Below, piece after piece: positions 32,761-42,339 of a stretch of 64,000 bases of DNA. The position numbers and the translations under genes are program-made. How positions within the stretch are numbered: position 1 is the first letter of the stretch; each line of letters starts with the position of its first letter. The DNA comes from Favolaschia claudopus (lineage: Eukaryota; Basidiomycota; Agaricomycetes; Agaricales; Mycenaceae): assembly GCA_037176885.1 (NCBI GenBank), contig JAWWNJ010000053.1, forward strand, positions 1 through 64,000. The letters run 5' to 3'. Below the pieces are notes generated by a model that was not told the DNA's origin, made no database searches, and saw only the letters and a program-made list of their open reading frames with translations.

Positions 32761-32914
32761 CAGCGGCCCCGGTAAAATCATGCGAGGTAAATCAGCGGCA
32801 TGGCTCATAAATAGCATGCCCTCAATCGTTGAAAAGAAATTTTTGGCATTTCCCGCATATAGTTTAGTGAGGCGAGATCAAACTAAGAGTCCGAAACAGA
32901 AACCAAAACTTTTC

Positions 32915-33180
32915 CTAAGTCAAAAGTTGCCACCAGCCAAAGTTGTCGCCAGATTCAGTTGTAGCCAGACGATTGTTGCAATCCCAAGTTATATGGCACA
33001 TATACTGTGCAAAAAATATTAGTGATTACAACTTGATTGAAAACAGGGTTTTTGGTCGCAACTTACTGCTACTTACAACTTTTTCATGCAACTTGCAAGC
33101 TTATGGCTGCAACTTACAACTATGTTGCGAGGTTGGTTACAACTTCATTGGTGGATACATCTTGCTGGACATATTATCAG
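32915..33180. repeat. GTTG/CAAC array, right, switching orientation
   Basis: AGTTGT-type words occur at 32925-32990. Then comes the inverse of the ACAGTATATGTGCCATA block (32993-33009), and after it ACAACT-type words (33030-33165). With the left array at 30130-30490 this gives outward-facing repeat clusters around 30.1-33.2 kb, a likely 3-kb element of the same design as A and B, but no terminal inverted repeat could be fixed. Confidence 0.6.
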
Positions 33181-33626
33181 CTACCAAATCGTCATCTTTT
33201 TGGCAAATCATCCGTGGATTTACTGACCTCTTGCTGATCTCCAAGTTTCGCTAATGATCGCGGTCGTGCCGATATCGACGGCATCACTGGCAGGCTCGGC
33301 AAATGTGGAAGATCGAGAGTAATCGAGCGGTTTGCTTTGGTACGATGCCCGAGCCTGGGAGTAAACTGGAGGAGAGCGAAGGAGATTTTTGAAATGTCTC
33401 CTCTCAGAAAACGAAGCACATTTTCTTTGATTTTCAGAGTCGGAGACTCCATGTTCATCTTTGTGCAGAGACAGGATTTCCACCGCCTTTCCTTTACAGA
33501 CTCCCTCAAAATTTATACCCCAAACTAGTAAATGGAGACCTGTGCTTGCCTGAACATTTGCGGGCCGTTCCATAGTTTATCAAAACTCACCCCGAAATTA
33601 CTGTTTACGAGTACTTATGTAATAGC

Positions 33627-34135
33627 CCCCCTACTGCCTCGTCTAGCGGTTCGAGCAGTGGCCCCCAGCCTTCTCCCAGTCGCCCACAACCGAACCTCAC
33701 CTACCGAGGTTCAACATCTCATGCGTCAAACACTGTTCCAACCCCGCCGCCACCACCTCCACCGGCAGAACCCTCATCAAACCTCAATTTGGTGTCCTCT
33801 GATAATGGAGCACAATCAGGAGACATCTGTAAACCGGAGTCTTGGGTCTATGTTCAACGCGCTCAGGTATGAGCCCTTACTCGGACTGATTCGTCCTTTT
33901 AGCTCAAGTTTTGAAAGAACTCAGCTCCTACGCCGTTCGCATCGTCGAGATCCTTGCACGTGAAGGAGCAGCCTCATTGAAATATCCTGGCAATGTCGCA
34001 GTCATAGCAAACTCCTTCATCGTCTTGGATGTCAAAGACCCTCGATTGAATATGCCTGTTCTTGTTCCAGCCCAGGAAGACAGCATTCTTGTGTATCCGA
34101 AGGTGACCTGTAGTATTCCTATGAAGCTGTAGGCT
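33627..34135 (+). pseudogene. Gene fragment P3 (middle and 3' part of the unknown gene)
   Basis: Starts within the same Pro/Ser-rich exon as P2 (PPTASSSGSSSGPQPSPS) and runs on through a poly-Pro stretch to VYVQRAQ. A GTATGA intron follows (about 33867-33903). The next exon contains LKELSSYAVRIVEILAREG and IVLDVKDPRLNMPVLVPAQE, with an even, globular composition, and ends at a plausible donor near 34110. No family is recognised. The fragment has no upstream exons of its own, so it is incomplete. Confidence 0.45.
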
Positions 34136-34265
34136 GAATGAGAAGAAACTGTAGGCTGAATGAGGTCACAGGAGATTTTGTTAGCGCTCAATGCCCAGCA
34201 TGACTGTGTGTCATGCAAATGCACGGCGGCCGCTGTTCCCATTCATCAAGAACGCACAAGCTTAA

Positions 34266-34440
34266 GCACCCCGCCTTCGGCAGGGCCGGCTCGCTGCGCT
34301 CGCGTCCCTACCTACGGGGGGTACACAGCTTGTCGGGGCTCCGCCCCAAACCCCGCCTGGATTTTTTTTTGCTGGATTCCTTGCCCGCGGCGCCGCACTG
34401 CCGCTCGCTGCACTCGCCGGCGCGCGGCGCCGGGGACCGC
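34266..34440. repeat. GC-rich palindromic island
   Basis: A 175-bp block of very high GC content in AT-balanced surroundings. It is made of small palindromes: CCGCCTTCGGCAGG, CTCGCTGCGCTCG, GGGGCTCCGCCCC and GGCGCGCGGCGCC. The composition resembles mobile GC clusters known from organelle genomes. No coding function is likely although frames stay open by GC bias. Confidence 0.6.
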
Positions 34441-35299
34441 GTGTGAGTTTCAACATCTCGACAGCCGGTTGTGTTGTAGGATGTTGACAAAACCCCGTGA
34501 TTTTCTGTCAAAAGTCACGCGACTGATGGCCTGGCCCTCTTTTCAAGTATAGGATTACCACGTCTCCAACAGAGCTGCGAGTATCCCATTCGAGCAGCGA
34601 TTTCTCATAAATATGCATGCATTACACAATGCTCACCTTATCCGGGACGTCCTTCCTCGCTCTCTTACAGCCCCAACTCCATATCTTCAAGACCTAGCTG
34701 CGAGTCATCCTGGACAGCTTCGGGCCTTCGGCAAACGGAACCGGCCAAACGCGCCGAAACTCAGGCAAAAACCAAAGCAACACGGGGTTTCTGAGCACAT
34801 CTGCTGTTGTTGGAGAGTTGTCCTATGGTGCACATCGCATAAGCACCACTAAATAGGTCCTCATTGACGTCTCAAATCGCCCAAGAACAAAAAACCAAAT
34901 TTTATATTGCATTTTCTGTACTGAAATCTCATGGAGGGCTTCTTCAAAACGCTAGGGGAAGGACATAAGTTGCAGCCAATAGCTTTCCAACGACTTTGGG
35001 AGCATGTAACTCGGCGTCCAGACTTATGGCTACCCAATAAGGATATGTGTCGTAAGCACACGTGAGTGATTGATTGATTGTATCAGTGATGTCTCAAATC
35101 CATGCCGTGAAAATATATTTATTGTGAGTTTTGAGCGGATGAGAAATCCCTCTATGTAGAGGGTTTAGTCTACTATCTAATCGGAGTGTTTTGGCCAGAG
35201 GATCAGGCGTGGGAAGGCTCTGATGTGGTGCAAATTTCGTTCCTGTTTGGTGGTGTTTATGCGATGTGCACCATAGTGCCGCTTGAAAGTCTCGGACAG
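34441..35299. other. No gene recognised
   Basis: Short frames only. The phrase TGGTGCACATCGCATAAGCACCAC (split over 34828-34851) has a related form near 35250 (TGGTGTTTATGCGATGTGCACC), in inverse orientation, which may mark the ends of a small element spanning about 34.83-35.27 kb. Confidence 0.3.
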
Positions 35300-36191
35300 C
35301 TATCTGTATTCGAGTGTGAGCGTGAGCCGCAGCCCAACGCCAGCAGCCAGTTTCCTTCTGAAAAAGCTCAGAGCGAGCTTGCACTGCCGCAACCCCTCTG
35401 CCATTTTGTCTCGGTCCTCTTGAATATGGTGGTGCTTCACATGCGCGTCGATCGCTTCGGCTCGAATTTCTTCGCGTTCCTGCTCCAATTTCCTGCAATG
35501 TAGCAACAGCAGATCTATATTAATAGAGAGTTTGTGCGAGCGACCCAGGTCGCTTTTCGACCGCTCAGATCTCCGAAACAAAAGATACCAGGTGTGAGCT
35601 CTAAGCGACCTAGAAGAGTATTGCCATGGGGCACTCCTAGGTCGCTGGGACTTCACACCTGAGACTGCTCGTTGTCGAGATCTGAGCGGTCCCAAAGCGA
35701 CCCGGGTCGCTTCGCATATTATCTTCTGTGCCTTCTGATTTAGCGTTCACTCATGTGAATTTGAGATGAAGCACACTTACTTGGGAGATCTGGTTCTCCG
35801 TTTCGCGCCTGCGCAGAGGCTACAGCCGAATGTCCTCCAGGATTGCAGATGGAGCAAAGCCTATGATATATGAGGTGGAAGATGTTGAGAAGGAGAAACA
35901 GGCAGCGCACGAGCTTTGCTTTTCATTGTCACCCAATAATGAGCGCCGCACCCGCTTGACCCCTGACCGGCGAAGGCTCTCTGTTATGAGCGTCTCTGCA
36001 TATTCTCGCGTCTCGTGTCGTTGCGAGTATCTAGCAAGCTCTTCTTCTTCGAATGGGTCGCTAGTTGGAACACAAAGCTCGTCGTCGTTGTCGGGTATTT
36101 TGCAATTGTATAGCAGGCAGGGTGGAACGTAGGGAACAAAAGGATATTTATTGGGGGAGCTTGCTCCCCCTTTTGTCAGAGCCGACACCAA
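35300..36191 (-). CDS. Unrecognised minus-strand gene or fragment with coiled coil
   Basis: Two frames could be exons of one gene. Upstream (36191-35820) encodes a 123-codon peptide with an acidic FEEEELARYSQRHETREYAE segment. Downstream (about 35510-35300) encodes a charged coiled coil (KLEQEREEIRAEAIDAHVK). A MITE (35530-35716) lies between them, where an intron would be needed. No domain family is recognised and the join is uncertain. Confidence 0.25.
35530..35716. mobile_element. MITE of the GTTTGTGCGAGCGACC family, copy 1
   Basis: The left part GCGAGCGACCCAGGTCGC...GACCGCTCAGATCT is inverted on the right (AGATCTGAGCGGTCCCAAAGCGACC). The same family sits inside the Gypsy polyprotein at 38479. 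The left flank ATAGAGA is shared by both copies. Internal GGTGTGAGCTC/GACTTCACACC motifs also pair. Confidence 0.7.
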
Positions 36192-36204
36192 ATGGTGATG
36201 AGGC

Positions 36205-36360
36205 TGTGCTGGAGCGTTGATGGGTATCGTAAATCAGCATGTGCCGTGATGAAAACATGTCCCGATACCTGATATTACTGATGGTTTGTGATCCAGCACA
36301 AGCCCGCCTGATCCAGAGTGATGTAATGCTGATTCTGCTGATGGAACGCTCTGGCAGTGT
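36205..36360. repeat. Imperfect inverted repeat, possible small foldback element
   Basis: GCTGTGCTGGAGCGTTGATGG near the left pairs imperfectly with the inverse of CACTGCCAGAGCGTTCCATCA on the right. Inside are GGTATCG/CGATACC and GCATGTGCC/ACATGTCCC pairs. There is no target duplication that I can support. Confidence 0.35.
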
Positions 36361-36987
36361 CTTTTCTGCTTCTAATCTGCCTGCATCCAGTTTACCGCTT
36401 CATGCATAAAACAGATGTCAGACCATGAGTAATCTTCAAATTTGCGAGGTACTGTATGTAGACAATTGCGTTCATGAATTTCTTCAAGTCTTGAGCTTGC
36501 ACAACCAACACACAACTCGGAAATTCAGCCATCATCATTCCCCCAGTCCTCTTCAGCATCGCCAAAGTCCAATCGTCATAAAATTATTCTACTGGTTCCA
36601 TAGTAAACCTACTTAACATACTGTACAGTGTACATGCATTGAATTTGAAATGCGGATTCGTGCAAGCTCCCCCACCTGTAGGCCGGGAATCCGGCATACA
36701 AAACCTATGTTTGTATCAGGACATTAACCCAAGGGGCGATCTGTCAAGCGCCATCAAAGATGAGGCCACGAAGTATGCTCGTCAAAGCATAGACGAGGAT
36801 ATTGAGGGAGGTCCGCAGAGCATCCTGAGGATGTTACTCATGAGCGACTGAGGAGGTTTGTGCGCTGGCATCCCATCAACCTCCGTGATGGATGATCTGG
36901 CAAGCACCGTACAACCGTTACTACTCCTGATGGAAATATGGTCAGTTTGGTGATCCAAATAGGCGATTGCAACGCACCAGCTACGTA

Positions 36988-37114
36988 CAGTGGCGGCGCC
37001 ATCTGATGCCACCCCTAAAAATAGAACAGCCTATTTCTGGAACTTTTGATGCAAGTGGAGTCGATTGGGGCCACATCATTTTTTGGGGGGTGGCATCAGA
37101 TCCCGCCGCCACTG
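36988..37114. mobile_element. 127-bp MITE inserted in the RT gene (TA duplication)
   Basis: Ends CAGTGGCGGCGCCATCTGAT and the inverse of CAGTGGCGGCGGGATCTGAT. TA flanks both sides (36986-36987, 37115-37116). Removing the element and one TA restores the reading frame exactly to A-T-Y-Q-S-L-M-N. Nearly identical copies lie at 45555-45681 and 52863-52989. Confidence 0.9.
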
Positions 37115-37488
37115 TATCAATCATTAATGAATTATCTGTTCTCGGATTTCATCGGAAGGTTCATGGATGTGTATCTTGATGATATTATCATCTATTCTGA
37201 GACCTTAGACGAGCACATTAAGCATGCCAAGGCAATCATCGACGTGTTAAAACGTGAAACACTCTACCTGAGTGAGCATAAACTTCAATTCTTGAAGCCA
37301 GACATGAAGGTTCTCGGTCGAATAGTCGACGATGATGGGATTAGGATGGACCCTGATAAGGTCGACAGTGTAATCAACCGGAAAACTCCAACAAACCGGG
37401 ACTTACTGCGTGGATTTCTCGGCTCGATTGGATACCTTGCTGACGATCTTGCTCGAATCCGAGGGCCTATGGGTATCCTTCACGGTGT

Positions 37489-37893
37489 CGCAGAAGAGAG
37501 TTCGATGTTGGTAGACAGAAATGTGGGTCGGGGGTCCGGTTGTTGGGCTGAAGGGATGGAAGGAAAATGAAGGTGAAAGTCCCCAGAAAGTCGTCGAGGC
37601 GTAGAAGTAAAAGAGAGGCTCGGAGTACGCGTCGGGATGGGAAATGCGGATCTGTAGGAGTAATGTGCTCCTCTGTTGAAAGGTCTTCACTGACGACTCG
37701 CCCTCGGTGGGGCGCTCAAGTCACTAGTCGTGTCGGTCGTGGTGGTTTGGGATCAAGAAGCGTAATGTTTGGCTATCTACGTACAGAACAAATATACCGT
37801 ACGATTGCCGATGCCAAATCAAGTACATAAGAGAAAACATGGGGAAGAAGGGGAAGTCGACCTGACGGCCATCTCACCCTTCCACAACGGATT
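37489..37893. other. 405-bp insertion of unknown type within Gypsy pol
   Basis: The conserved string HGV-TGDTVPFRW is split between CACGGTGT and GACTGGGG. The inserted sequence has no obvious TIR, poly-A or target duplication. It contains short frames only. Confidence 0.6.
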
Positions 37894-38478
37894 GACTGGG
37901 GATACAGTCCCTTTCCGTTGGGGTTATACTCATCAGCGAGCTTTCGAAGATTGCAAACGGATTGCTCACCAATCACGGGAGCATCGCCGTGTTCCCCTGA
38001 AGTACGGACCTGATGCAGACCCTGCCTTTCTCGTCACGGACGGATCGAGTTCAGCAATTGCTGGCGCAGTCAGCCAAGGTACTGATTGGAAATCAGCAAA
38101 GGTTGCCGCATTCTTTAGCGCGAAGCTCAATTCGGCGCAGCAGAATTACCCTGTGCACGAAATTGAGATGTTAGCTGGAGTGGAAGCGATGCTGAGGCAC
38201 CGTGACATACTGCAGGGATTTCATTTTAAATGGATCACCGACCATAAAGGTCTTATTCATTTCATGAATCAGAAAAACCTCTCGGGTCGACAGGCTCGAT
38301 GGATGGAAAAGATTTCCGAGTTTGATTTTGAGGTGGTCTACATTCCAGGAACAGAAAATGTTCTTGCAGATGCCTTATCTCGCATCTACTCAAACGAGGC
38401 ACCGGGAACCGTGCGCGCAAGAAGCGAGTACACGTACCATGATGTGGTCAATAACGACGCTCTCAATATCAATAGAGA

Positions 38479-38635
38479 GTTTGTGCGAGCGACCCAGGTC
38501 GCTTTTTGACCGCTCAGATCTGCGCAACAACAGAAACCAGGTGTGAGCTCTAAGCGGTCGCTGAGACTTACATCGAGACTGCTCGTTGTGGAGATTTGAG
38601 CGGTCCCAAAGCGACCTGGGTCGCTTTGCACAAAC
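38479..38635. mobile_element. 157-bp MITE of the GTTTGTGCGAGCGACC family, copy 2
   Basis: TIR GTTTGTGCGAGCGACCCAGG on the left is inverted on the right (ending GCACAAAC). It ends the RNase H frame a few codons after the DVVNNDAL segment. Related to 35530-35716 but shorter. Confidence 0.75.
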
Positions 38636-38639
38636 CCGC

Positions 38640-39300
38640 TAATTCCATTTCCCATGCGGTTTTTGCTGGATCTGAAGCGAAAGTGATGGCTAGCGACCGA
38701 GTCTTGAGGTCTTCTACACGAATTGCTGAGCAGAAGCTTACGCAGAAGGCTGCGGAAGCGAAACATACCCAAGAGGGTCGTGTTTTGAGGTCAATGACTC
38801 GTGGTGTTGACAAGCAGAATTTTGCATCTCCAGGAGAAGCAAAGGAGGGCGGGAGTACCAATAAATCGAAATTGAAAAAGACTGACGCGAAGTCAAGTCG
38901 CTCTGACGCGAAGTCAAGACGAGGCACCGACATGAAGTCAAGTGCGGAGGCAAAGCCCTTTGACAGCGGGGATCAAACTTTGATCCCGGAAGCAAATCCG
39001 TCATCAACGGAATCTTTTCCTCCATCTATCTTGACTGACGAGCCTCCACCTCTCGAACCGTCGACTCCCACCTACAGTCTCGGAGCTTGGACAACAACTC
39101 AAGGATATGGATCCTTCCATATTTCCTGTGGTCTCTGGAGGGACTGACGGCCTTGATCTGGTCAAGTTTTTGCAAAACAAATACGGAGAAGATCCCCCTA
39201 CTCTGTTTACAGAGGCAGGGTTCTGTGGGGCTGAACTGTCACTTCACCCCTCACTTGAACATATCAAAATTACGGCATTTACGGCTTCATCACTCCACAG
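38640..39300 (+). pseudogene. Gypsy pol linker between RNase H and integrase
   Basis: The frame continues (about 38590-39147) with a Lys/Ser/Asp-rich, low-complexity segment containing repeated VLRS-TR and TDAKSSRSDAKSRRGTDMKS motifs, then a Pro-rich stretch. Such variable linkers sit between RNase H and the integrase zinc finger in this group. It breaks at about 39147, with another frame continuing to the MITE at 39304. Confidence 0.5.
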
Positions 39301-39303
39301 ATT

Positions 39304-39474
39304 CACGCCGAAAAAAACGAACCTTCGGCTGACCCGACCTACATCCCGAAACAATATGTGACGACTGCCGAGATTATTCCCATTGGTCCGGGATATGCCG
39401 CCCCAATAGGAAGAACCTCGGCAATCTTTCGGCATGTCAATCGGGTCAGCCGAAAGACCATTTTCTTCGGTGTG
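39304..39474. mobile_element. 171-bp MITE with ATT target duplication
   Basis: The left end CACGCCGAAAAAAACG and the right end (inverse of CACACCGAAGAAAATG) are inverted, and both continue to TTCGGCTGACCCGA. ATT flanks both sides (39301-39303 and 39475-39477). A 3-bp duplication with CAC ends is compatible with CACTA- or Harbinger-type elements. Confidence 0.75.
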
Positions 39475-39974
39475 ATTAATATTGATTTTGTTGCTCCACT
39501 ATGTCACTATTTGCCCGCGGGCGGCAAGAGCAGATTTTGATCCCTGTGATATCGTACAATGCCGGCTTTTCAGCCATTTTCAAAAATTCCGCCTCTCAAC
39601 CAGTTTGTTTTATATGCCGCAAGATACGATGTACTTATACGACCGACTATGCCTGCAGCTGGGATAACAGAGCCGCGTGCTAGCCGACGCTGAGCTGTCA
39701 ATGCCGAGGTGATGATTAAAAGGGACATGACAACACGCCGCCCGCACCGGCCAATGAGAGCTGGTCGGCGCGCGAGCGTCGACGAGCGAGCTTTGGCGGT
39801 CTTTACACTAAAGATTTAAATCTCATCTGCCAATGACTCATGAGAGCTGGTCGACGCTTGCGCGTCGACCGAGCGAGCTTTGGCCGGCCCGCCTCAGTAC
39901 ATATTAAAACCCAGTATCTCAGTCTGAATCAAGTCTGAATTGACACCTATCAGAGTAGGGGACCGGTGCTGACA
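39475..39974. repeat. Direct repeat with hairpin inside the Gypsy element
   Basis: The block CCAATG...GAGAGCTGGTCG...CGAGCGAGCTTTGG occurs at about 39750-39803 and again at about 39830-39886. The second copy holds the palindrome GGTCGACGC...GCGTCGACC. The sequence before it (39478-39700) is not recognisably Gypsy, so this region is probably another insertion between linker and integrase. Confidence 0.5.
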
Positions 39975-41400
39975 CCGCTATCGATTCATTCTTCAAGGAC
40001 ATTCTGGCAACTCCGAAAGCCTTAAAGAACTTCGAAGTTTCTGACGGGCTTGTTTTCCTGTGTGAACATGACCGGAAAGTGCTTTGTATTCCTCACCTGA
40101 AGTACAAAGATCGAAATATTCGGGAAATTATTATTTCGGAAGCTCACTCCGTTCTGGCGCATCTGGGGCCTCAAAAAACAACCGAGTATCTTCGGGAATA
40201 TGTCTGGTGGAAGGACATGGTGCAGGATACGCAGATATATTGCGATTCATGCAAAACTTGCAAACATAGTAAGCCAAACAATCAAAAACCTTACGGGTTG
40301 CTTCATTCGCTTAATCCTCCCACTCAGCCTTGGGAAACAATCGGAGTAGACTTTGTGGGACCTTTACCAGAGTCTAAGAACCGCGATAGCGTGTTCAATT
40401 CCATTACTGTTGTAATTTGCTTATTAACAGTATTATTCCCAGTCGCATCAACTACACTGCAAAGCAAATGGCCGAACTAATGTTCGAGAATGTCTATAAA
40501 TTGCACGAACTGCCAAAATCTATTGTGAGCGATAGAGATGTTCTTTTTACAAGTAACTTTTGGCGCCGTCTCCATGAACTAATTGGAACTAAGCTTCGAA
40601 TGTCCAGTGCTTATCATCCGGAGACAGATGGTAGCACTGAACGGGCGAATCGTACTGTCACACAGATGATCCGACAGTGTATAGGCGACAAGCAGAAAGA
40701 CTGGGTGTCCAAATTACTAGCTGTCGAGTTCGCGATGAACTCTGCTCGATCCGAAACAACGGGCTATGCTCCGTTCTTCTTGAATAATGGACGCATGCCT
40801 CGTTCATTAATTTGGGATTCAGACCGTTCCCGAGAATACCCGGGCATAGCTGCACACGATGCAGTTCTTGCTGCCAGGGTCAAACAAACTCGGAATGCTA
40901 ATCGCCGCAGGCAAGCATCACCATTTTCTAACGGAGACTTGGTCTACCTTTCGACGAAGAATCTCAAATTTGAGAAAGGTTTGGCGCGCAAGCTTATCCC
41001 AAAATTCATTGGGCCTTACCTTATCCTCCGAGACTTCGGAAATAACTCGTTCCAGATTGAACTCCCGTGAAATATGAGACAGCGCGGGAGTCATGATGTT
41101 TTTCACGCATCTCTTCTTAGGATTCATATTCCTAATGATGACCGTCGCTTTCCAGGAAGATTGGAAACTCAGTTAGATGTTTCTACAAATGCAACGACCC
41201 ATGAATGGGCTATTGACAAGATTGTTGGTCATTCAGGAAGACGTGCTGACGCCGTCTTTGAGATTCAGTGGCAGTCTGGGGATCGGACTTGGATGCCCTA
41301 TTCACAGGCGAGTCATCTCACCGCTTTACGGGATTATTTTGAATCTCTCGGAGTGTCAGATATTTCTGAACTCCCACAAACTACCCGAGGAAGACATTGA
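39975..41400 (+). pseudogene. Gypsy integrase and chromodomain
   Basis: Integrates retroelement DNA; the chromodomain would guide it to modified histones. The zinc-binding H2C2 region is seen (HSVLAHLGP...YCDSCKTCKHSK, about 40150-40270). The first catalytic Asp is in GVDFVGPLPES (about 40350). A small deletion near 40430 shifts the frame before the IPSRINYTAKQMAE segment. The second Asp (VSDRDVLFTSNFW) and the Glu (ETDGSTERANR) are intact. A TGA stop at about 41068 interrupts the region after FQIELP, in the same frame as the following HDVFHASLLRIHIPND motif. The chromodomain follows (EWAIDKIVGHSGRRADAVFEIQWQSGDRTWMPY). It is therefore dead through at least one frameshift and one stop. Confidence 0.85.
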
Positions 41401-42336
41401 CGTCTTCTCAGCGGATATTGTTTTGATTCAGGCGGATCAGAAGATTGTCTCAAACCAGAAGGAGTACATAAACTCTCTGGCTTTGTTCGTTGAACTCAAC
41501 CCCGAGTTCTCCTCTACATCTTATTCATCCTCTGCTTCCTCAACCGCTATTCCCTTCCCTGCCATGCCCAACCACAAACATTCCAACAATTCCTCTTCCT
41601 GTTCCACCAAATCATCTAGCTTCCGCGTTAACGGTGTCCTTCGCAATGACATCGTCGCCCTCGCCAAATTCCTCGAGTTTAATAATTCGCACTGGCTCCA
41701 GCACATCGATGACCACACCTTCCTCCTTCCCGACCCGGACCTCGAAACCAGCGACGTTGTTCCCGCGGTTCTCGTCCGCGTGTATATCCTGTTCAATTAC
41801 CTCCTTAACGACCCCGCCAATCGCTTCAAGGACATACCGTGGGGCTACGTCGACTTCGCCCGCATTCTCAACGCCAACTGCCTATCTGGCGAGAAATGGG
41901 CTTATTACGACCTCGATTCCGGACGCAACCTCTGGTACCCCAATCATCCTCTCCCTCCTATCGTCACCTATCTTGTTCGCGAGAGTGATCTCGCCGAGGC
42001 GCCGCCTTCCGGGCAAGTCCTTGTTTCCCAGGTTGGGACCGCCTGACGGAGATGGATATGCGCCGTCAGGATAATCGTGAGCGTGCGAAGGCCGAGGGGC
42101 GTGTTAAGAGACAGCAGCGGGATGCATATATTCTCAGTCAACAACGGTACCCCCGCGCGCCTCAAATTCACAGGCTTCTTCGGCGACCAGGCATCCAATG
42201 CTGCCGAACCCGAAGAAGCGCAAGCTTGACAACCGCTCTAACGAGCAAGAAGACAAGGGGGAAGGAACTTCGACGGGTCGGCGGGCTGGGGGATCCAATG
42301 ATAAACATCAACTCACTCTCGAATCCAGAGATGTAA
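41400..42336 (+). pseudogene. C-terminal extension of the Gypsy polyprotein
   Basis: After a frameshift near 41390 an open frame continues to 42046. It has a Ser-rich stretch, then a folded-looking segment (ALAKFLEFNNSHWLQHIDDH, LLPDPDLETSDVVPAVLVR, WGYVDFARILNANC). I recall similar downstream segments in agaricomycete Gypsy elements; the role is unknown. A further basic piece with RRQDNRERAKAEGRVKRQQR follows to about 42336 in another frame. No LTR was found after it. Confidence 0.5.
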
Positions 42337-42339
42337 TCA

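Larger units (their letters stand above)
36900..38478 (+). pseudogene. pol: Gypsy reverse transcriptase (C-terminal half) and RNase H
   Basis: Copies retroelement RNA into DNA and degrades the template. The preserved RT part runs from TPDGNMV and IQIGDCNAPATY (36925-36985), across a MITE, to QSLMNYLFSDF, the catalytic YLDD (about 37180) and the thumb region. It then stops being continuous at ILHGV, where a 405-bp insertion splits it from TGDTVPFRWGYTHQRAFEDC. The RNase H part follows (FLVTDGSSSAIAGAVSQG, then ITDHKGLIHFM and the RQARWMEKISEFDF...GTENVLADALSR signature common to Gypsy elements). One extra base near 36922 breaks the frame before TPDG. The frame ends in a MITE at 38479. Confidence 0.85.
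36900..42336 (+). mobile_element. Ty3/Gypsy chromodomain retrotransposon, partial and multiply interrupted
   Basis: The polyprotein order RT - RNase H - linker - zinc-binding integrase - chromodomain fits the chromovirus branch (Tf1/sushi-like) of Ty3/Gypsy. Gag, protease and the first half of RT are missing. No flanking LTRs were found on either side. At least four insertions lie within the coding region. Coding homology ends near 42336. Confidence 0.85.
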
